From positions 477,772,530 through 477,836,529 of the forward strand of contig NC_057800.1 of NCBI RefSeq assembly GCF_018294505.1: a DNA stretch of 64,000 nucleotides, written 5' to 3'. Position 1 is the stretch's first letter, and every line of letters begins with the position of its first letter. This document shows, piece after piece, positions 59,641 through 64,000 of this stretch. Under the pieces are notes generated by a model. That model was not told the origin of the DNA, did not search any database, and was given only the letters and a program-made list of their open reading frames with translations. Position numbers and translations under genes: made by a program. Source of the stretch: Triticum aestivum (lineage: Eukaryota > Streptophyta > Magnoliopsida > Poales > Poaceae).

Positions 59641-61010
59641 ATCATGATGGTCGAAAGTGATCGGTTGAGATGACCAGTGGCAGGACTCCGCGGTGATAGG
59701 CCCTTGGGCATATTTTTCTGGGAGTGCCGCGTTGCTCGGATGTTTGTTGTGTTACATCGTATGCTGGGGCGCGCTTGCGTGGTCCATAGATGGATCTGGT
59801 TGCGCCGTCCTTTTGGCGCGAGCCCTCGCGTGTATCGCGTATTGGCTTGTGAGTGGCGTTGTTTGCCGCTTGATGTTGTCCGTGAGGTCGTCTATCCGGC
59901 CAGGTGGCTGTTTTGATTTTTGGTTGTGGGGGGTCTGAAGCCTCCTCATCGAATTCAGGTAGCAACTTCCGCTTTGGGTAGCTCCTCATTGTTGCTGTAC
60001 TTCGCTGCTGTGTTGAGTACTTTACTCCATCTGATTTGGAGTGTGTCCTATGCAGCCTTGAGGCTTTGCTTCTGCTTTTTCAGACTCCTCGCGGTGGCAA
60101 CAAGCCTTTGATGGGCATTATGCTGCTCCGGGTGCCTGTCCGGCGTTATGTCGTCCGGACTAATATCTTTGATAGAATTAGTTTGTTCGATTTGATTCTC
60201 CGTATTGCCGTAGTCAGGCAGTGGTCCGCCTTGCTCCAACGTTGGGTCTGTATGATTGTTATTTCTGCCGAGGCAGGATTTGGGGTGGCGCTTGCGCTGC
60301 CGCTTTGACTGCTTCTCGAGGGAACAAGCCTTCGGTGCGTCCTTCCATTCCTCGTCGTCATCTTCTTTTGGTGTGTCCACCATGTATACGTCATATGATG
60401 AGGTGGACGTCCAGTGCCCTGTGGGCGGTGGTTCCTATTCGCCTCCCGCATCATCGTCCATACCGTTGATGTCTTCGGAGTCGAGGTCGAGCATGTCGGT
60501 TGAGTCATCGACAGTGGCTATTAAGTGGGTGGTGGGTGGGCGTCGAATTTCTTCGTCGTCTGCATCCCAATCCTGTTGGCCATAATCCGGCCAGGGCTCT
60601 CCTGACAAAGAGAGAGACCTTAGTGTATTCAGGATGTCGTCGAAGGGCGAGTGCTGAAAGATATCCGCGGCGGTGAATTCCATGATCGGCGCCCAATCGG
60701 AATTTATTGGCAGGGGTGTGGATGGCTCGGAGTCCGGAAAAGAGTCCGGCACCTTGGAGTCACGGGCCGCGCAGAGGTTTAGGCTGGTGTTCGGCTCGAT
60801 CACCTTTGAGACTGCAGCCCTTGAGGCGGTGTCTAACCATCCATCCTCGATTGAAGCAGCTGGATCCGAACTAAGGGTCCGAGTTGATGCGGGCGCGGCT
60901 TCTGGGGTACTGTTCGGCGGTAGAGCTAGGTCATACCCATCGCGACAGTGCAGTGCGCCCGGCTGTGGCTCGAATCCGTCGAAGATTAAATCTCCGGGGA
61001 TGTCAGCCAT
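59641..61010 (-). pseudogene. Gypsy-3 gag, broken
   Basis: Starts MADIPGDLIFDGFEPQPG at 61010. Open to TAG at 60435-60437, then continues in the same frame (VDTPKEDDDEEWKDAP) to another TAG at 60048-60050. Acidic N-terminal region followed by a Lys/Arg-rich stretch. Further left, fragments on the minus strand are out of frame. The capsid and knuckle are not clearly visible, so parts are probably deleted. Confidence 0.7.
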
Positions 61011-61160
61011 GTAGCTCCAGATGGCCAAGCGAATTAGCCCGCAGTGCGAAGCCGCCGAATATGAAGGTCTGTCCGGGGAGAAAAGTCTCACCCTGGACCT
61101 CATCGCTATCGATGATAGTAGGAGCCATCAAGCCTAACGGCGATGACACAGAGGAACTCT

Positions 61161-61175
61161 CAATGAAAGCACCAA
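61161..61175 (-). other. Gypsy-3 primer binding site
   Basis: caatgaaagcacca precedes the right LTR by one base; on the minus strand TGGTGCTTTCATTG begins with the obligatory TGG. I do not assign the tRNA. Confidence 0.7.
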
Positions 61176-61656
61176 TGTCGGTGTCAAAACCGGCGGATCT
61201 CGGGTAGGGGTCCCGAACTGTGCGTCTAGGCCGTATGGTAACAGGAGGCAGGGGACACGAAGTTTTACCCAGGTTCGGGCCCTCTTGATGGAGGTAAAAC
61301 CCTATGTTTTGCTTGATTAATATTGATGATATGGGTAGTACAAGAGTAGATCTACCACGAGATCAGAGAGGCTAAACCCTAGAAGCTAGCCTATGGTATG
61401 ATTGTATGTTGTGATTGTTGTCCTATGGACTAAAACCCTTCGCTTTATATAGACACCAGAGAGGGTTAGGGTTACACAAGGTCGGTTACAAAGAAGGAGA
61501 TATCCATATACGTATTGCCTAGCTTGCCTTCCACGCCAAGTAGAGTCCCATCCGGACATGAGACGAAGTCTTCAATCTTATATCTTCATAGTCTAACAGT
61601 CCGGCCAATGGAGATAGTCCGGCTGTCCGGAGACTCCCTAATCCAGGACTCCCTCA
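61176..61656 (-). repeat. Gypsy-3 5' LTR
   Basis: 481 bp, about 97% like 43963-44444 by eye. Right TSD acgac at 61657-61661 versus accac at left. Confidence 0.92.
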
Positions 61657-62414
61657 ACGACCCTATCATACCACATCACAACCATTTTAATAGCATGTTG
61701 GCATGCAAGGTAAACCATTATAAGCTCCTAGCTAATTAAGCATGGCATAAGCAACTATAATCTCTAATTGTCATTGCAAACATGTTTATTCGTAATAGGC
61801 TGAATCAGGAACGATGAACTAATCATATTTACAAAAAACAAGAGAGGCCGAGTTCATACCAGCTTCTCCCATCTCAACTAGTCCATCATATATCGTCATA
61901 ATTGCCTTTCACTTGCATGACTGAATGATGTGAATAATAATAACAGTGCACGTCCATTCGACTAAGCTGGAATCTACAAGCATTCAATAACAGTAGAAGA
62001 CAAAGCAATATGGGCTCTTTTGTCAGATCAACAATAATGCATATAAGAGCCACTTCAACAATTTAATCATGGTCTTCTCCTATCGATCCCCAACGAAAAG
62101 AAAAGAAATAAAACTATTTACACGGGAAAGCTCCCAACAAGCAAAAGAAGAACAGGAAATCTTTTTGGGTTTTCTTTTTAGTTACTACTACAAGCATGGA
62201 AATTAAAACTAGCTAAAAGCTACAACTAATTTTTTTGTTTTTCTTAAGGTTTATTAAACACACAAGAAGAAAGCATAAAAAGGAAATAAACTAGCATGGA
62301 TGATACAATGAAAAAGTATGAGCATTGACATCTAGCAATGAGTGTGTGAACATAAATGTAATTTCGGTGGGAAATACGTACTACCCCAAGCTTAGGCTTT
62401 TGGCCTAAGTTGGT
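61657..62414 (-). other. Gypsy-2 interior, noncoding
   Basis: AT-rich, no ORF. Ends near ccccaagcttaggctttt (62383-62400), a motif shared with Gypsy-1's interior. Confidence 0.7.
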
Positions 62415-63513
62415 CTATGGCCACGGCTGGCCTGGTGGATATCCATAGTAATAGTTGGGGTCGTACTGCGATGAAGAAGACTCTGATTGCCACTGGTTGG
62501 CAATCATCTCCGGATCCCACTGGTAATTAGACTGTCGTGGAGGATCAACTGGTGGTTCTGACTCTGGCTCTGTGGCTGATGCAGGGTTCTGGTAGGCGTG
62601 AATATCGTCCGGCGAGACGAGGTACTGGCTTGCAGATAAATCAAACAAGGAAGGAGCAGGCAGGGTAATAGTCTCCGGATGACGTTTATCAAAGAACAAT
62701 TTGTATTTAAGCTCCCCTTCCCTATTCCTTATAATGAAATCATCTGCTACCATACTCTTATAATCTAAATAAATAGTAGGCATCATTTTTTCTTCTTTTT
62801 CATAGCACCTAATAGGTATGTTATAATATGCAGCAAGGCGTGAAGCATAGATAGCACCAAAAATGGGACCCTTTGTACGGTTCAGACTTAATTGTTTAGC
62901 AATAATACCGCCCATACTCACAGAGTTATCACAGAATAAACCATGGAACAAAATAATAATATCAGGAACACTAAGGTTTCCACAGTTTCCGCGAACAATT
63001 AAGCAACGACTAGCAAAAAAATGTAAAGTAGCGTAAAACAGGAAAATGTATGCTAGTGATTCGTGCATCGCAAACCTTCCTCGTTGCCCCTGCAGTGATG
63101 GTATCAATAAACCCATCCACATCGTCACGATGTGGTTCCTCTATTTTTCCCTTGAAAGGGATCAAACAAACCCGACAAAAATCATAAAGTGACATCTTCT
63201 TAACCACATCATATAAATGAAACTCTACTGAAGGAGGTGATTCCCTAGGATAATAGTAGAAGTTTTGCACAAAAGTATTCGTGAGTAAGAGATACTGTTC
63301 ACGTTGGTCGCGGAGGAAGTCGGTGAGGCCTGCATTCTTAGCCAATCCATAAAAATCCTCATAAATCCCGGTTGCTCTGAAGAATTCATCGGAGGGCCAT
63401 TCACATGGCCTAACCTCCACGGTGCGGGGCAAATTATATTTGGGCTTCATTGCTTCTTCATTTTGCTTTTCCTTCGAGCTTCGGCTCGATGAGCCCCTCA
63501 AAAATCTCTTCAT
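62415..63513 (-). pseudogene. Gypsy-2 Athila-type ORF, frameshifted
   Basis: Starts MKRFLRGSSSRSSKEK at 63513. Body FFRATGIYEDFYGLAKNAG, NFYYYPRESPPSVEFHLYDV, KMSLYDFCRVCLIPFKG. Near 63013-63019 a T run moves the frame; the second frame continues ASRCLIVRGNCGNLSVPD and ends GYPPGQPWP at 62415. Together about 366 codons. It resembles the ATHILA ORF-1 family (Pfam PF03078) as I remember it. The function is unknown. Confidence 0.78.
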
Positions 63514-64000
63514 TATTCTTTGAAAAATTCTGAACTTTTAGTAACTTCAAAATAAAAGTAAGCCAAACTCAATAATATTGATAGCAATTACTCATACAAG
63601 TGCCTAAAGCCTATATCATGCATCAAAACTACTTGGAACCATATAAATTTGACATGCAAGCTCAAGAACATGGTCACCTAGGCAGCACAAATTTGCAATG
63701 AATAAAGCACTAGAACAAAAACTACTTGGACCAATGGAGGAGTCACATACCAAGGAACAATCTCCCCAAGCAGTTTTGTGAGAGGTGCTTTGAGCAAGGA
63801 GGTCGAAAATGGCAGCAAAATGAGATTGGACTCGGGTTTGAGCTGGATATTCGTGTTTGTGGGAGGAAGAAGGAGTGTGTGGGTGCAAGGATAAGTGGAG
63901 GAGGGCCACCATGGGCCCACGAGGCAGGGGGCGTGCCCCTAACCCTCGTGGCCAGGTGCCAGCTCCTCCTGCTGCGTTCTCAGTGCCAAATATTCTCAAA
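63514..64000 (-). other. Gypsy-2 interior at window edge
   Basis: Noncoding. GC-rich gggcccacgaggcagggggc near 63913 resembles segments found in wheat LTR elements. No LTR border is visible. Confidence 0.5.

Larger units (their letters stand above)
43963..61656 (-). mobile_element. Gypsy-3: Tat-like Gypsy element lacking RT/IN, with antisense gene
   Basis: LTRs 43963-44444 (482 bp) and 61176-61656 (481 bp), TG...CA ends. PPT and primer site give minus orientation. Contents from 5': broken gag, protease, a spacer, then a spliced gene on the opposite strand, then the 3' LTR. RT, RNase H and integrase are absent, so it depended on helper enzymes. An antisense extra gene on the 3' side is known from Tat-lineage elements such as Grande and Retand. 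Split by Copia-3. Confidence 0.88.
41286..64000 (-). mobile_element. Gypsy-2: Athila-like Gypsy element, right end outside window
   Basis: Left LTR 41286-42676, PPT, interior at 42677-43962 and 61657-64000, split by Gypsy-3. The minus strand carries an Athila-type ORF near 62415-63513. No RT, integrase or right LTR is seen before the window ends. Confidence 0.85.

Noticed and set aside
59677..60585. Plus-strand ORFs opposite Gypsy-3 gag
   Set aside because: No motif or phase-consistent splice sites, unlike the plus-strand gene at 45010-47838. They mirror the minus-strand gag.

Overview
The window is intergenic, retrotransposon-packed nuclear DNA of a large-genome grass. The LTR sequences match my memory of wheat/Triticeae families (Angela/WIS/BARE-1-like and Maximus-like Copia, Athila-like and Tat-like Gypsy), so Triticum/Aegilops is the likely source. 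There are no bacterial genes, CRISPR arrays or rRNA. The only cellular gene I can defend is a decayed F-box/DUF295 gene. Family names are from memory; LTR borders, PBS/PPT and target-site duplications (TSDs) are read directly from the sequence.

Layout. (1) 1-16760: Angela-like Copia element (Copia-1, minus strand, left LTR cut by the window start). Its integrase is split by a complete Maximus-like Copia (Copia-2, minus, 3011-12214, TSD acaca). (2) 16761-17252: short low-copy host stretch. (3) 17253-35819: Athila-like, non-autonomous Gypsy element (Gypsy-1, minus, TSD tatca). Its left LTR is split by a complete but internally decayed Angela element (Angela-2, minus, 17500-26106, TSD ggtga). 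Its right LTR is a mosaic carrying a 2.16-kb copy of the Angela-2/LTR junction. (4) 35820-41285: host block with a Stowaway-like MITE, the F-box relic, a near-perfect 199-bp foldback element and a small hAT-like MITE. (5) 41286 to the window end: Athila-like Gypsy-2 (minus, right end outside). It is split by Tat-like Gypsy-3 (minus, 43963-61656), which is split by a second Maximus-like Copia on the opposite strand (Copia-3, plus, 47839-57879, TSD gttcg).

How the parts relate. No element is an intact autonomous copy. Copia-2 keeps a gag-pol reading frame of about 1,300 codons with four nonsense codons, no CCHC knuckle and no env-like ORF. Copia-3 keeps a long CCHC gag and an env-like ORF but no pol. 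Gypsy-3 has lost RT, RNase H and integrase but keeps a five-exon antisense gene with its own TATA-like box. Angela-2 has young-looking LTRs around a wrecked interior, which suggests mobilisation in trans.

Most interesting signals: the antisense spliced gene; arrays of the palindrome TCGGTNNNACCGA in the Maximus LTRs and before the env-like ORF; and the recent template-switch or gene-conversion tract in Gypsy-1, which starts at a 5-bp microhomology beside a G13 run.
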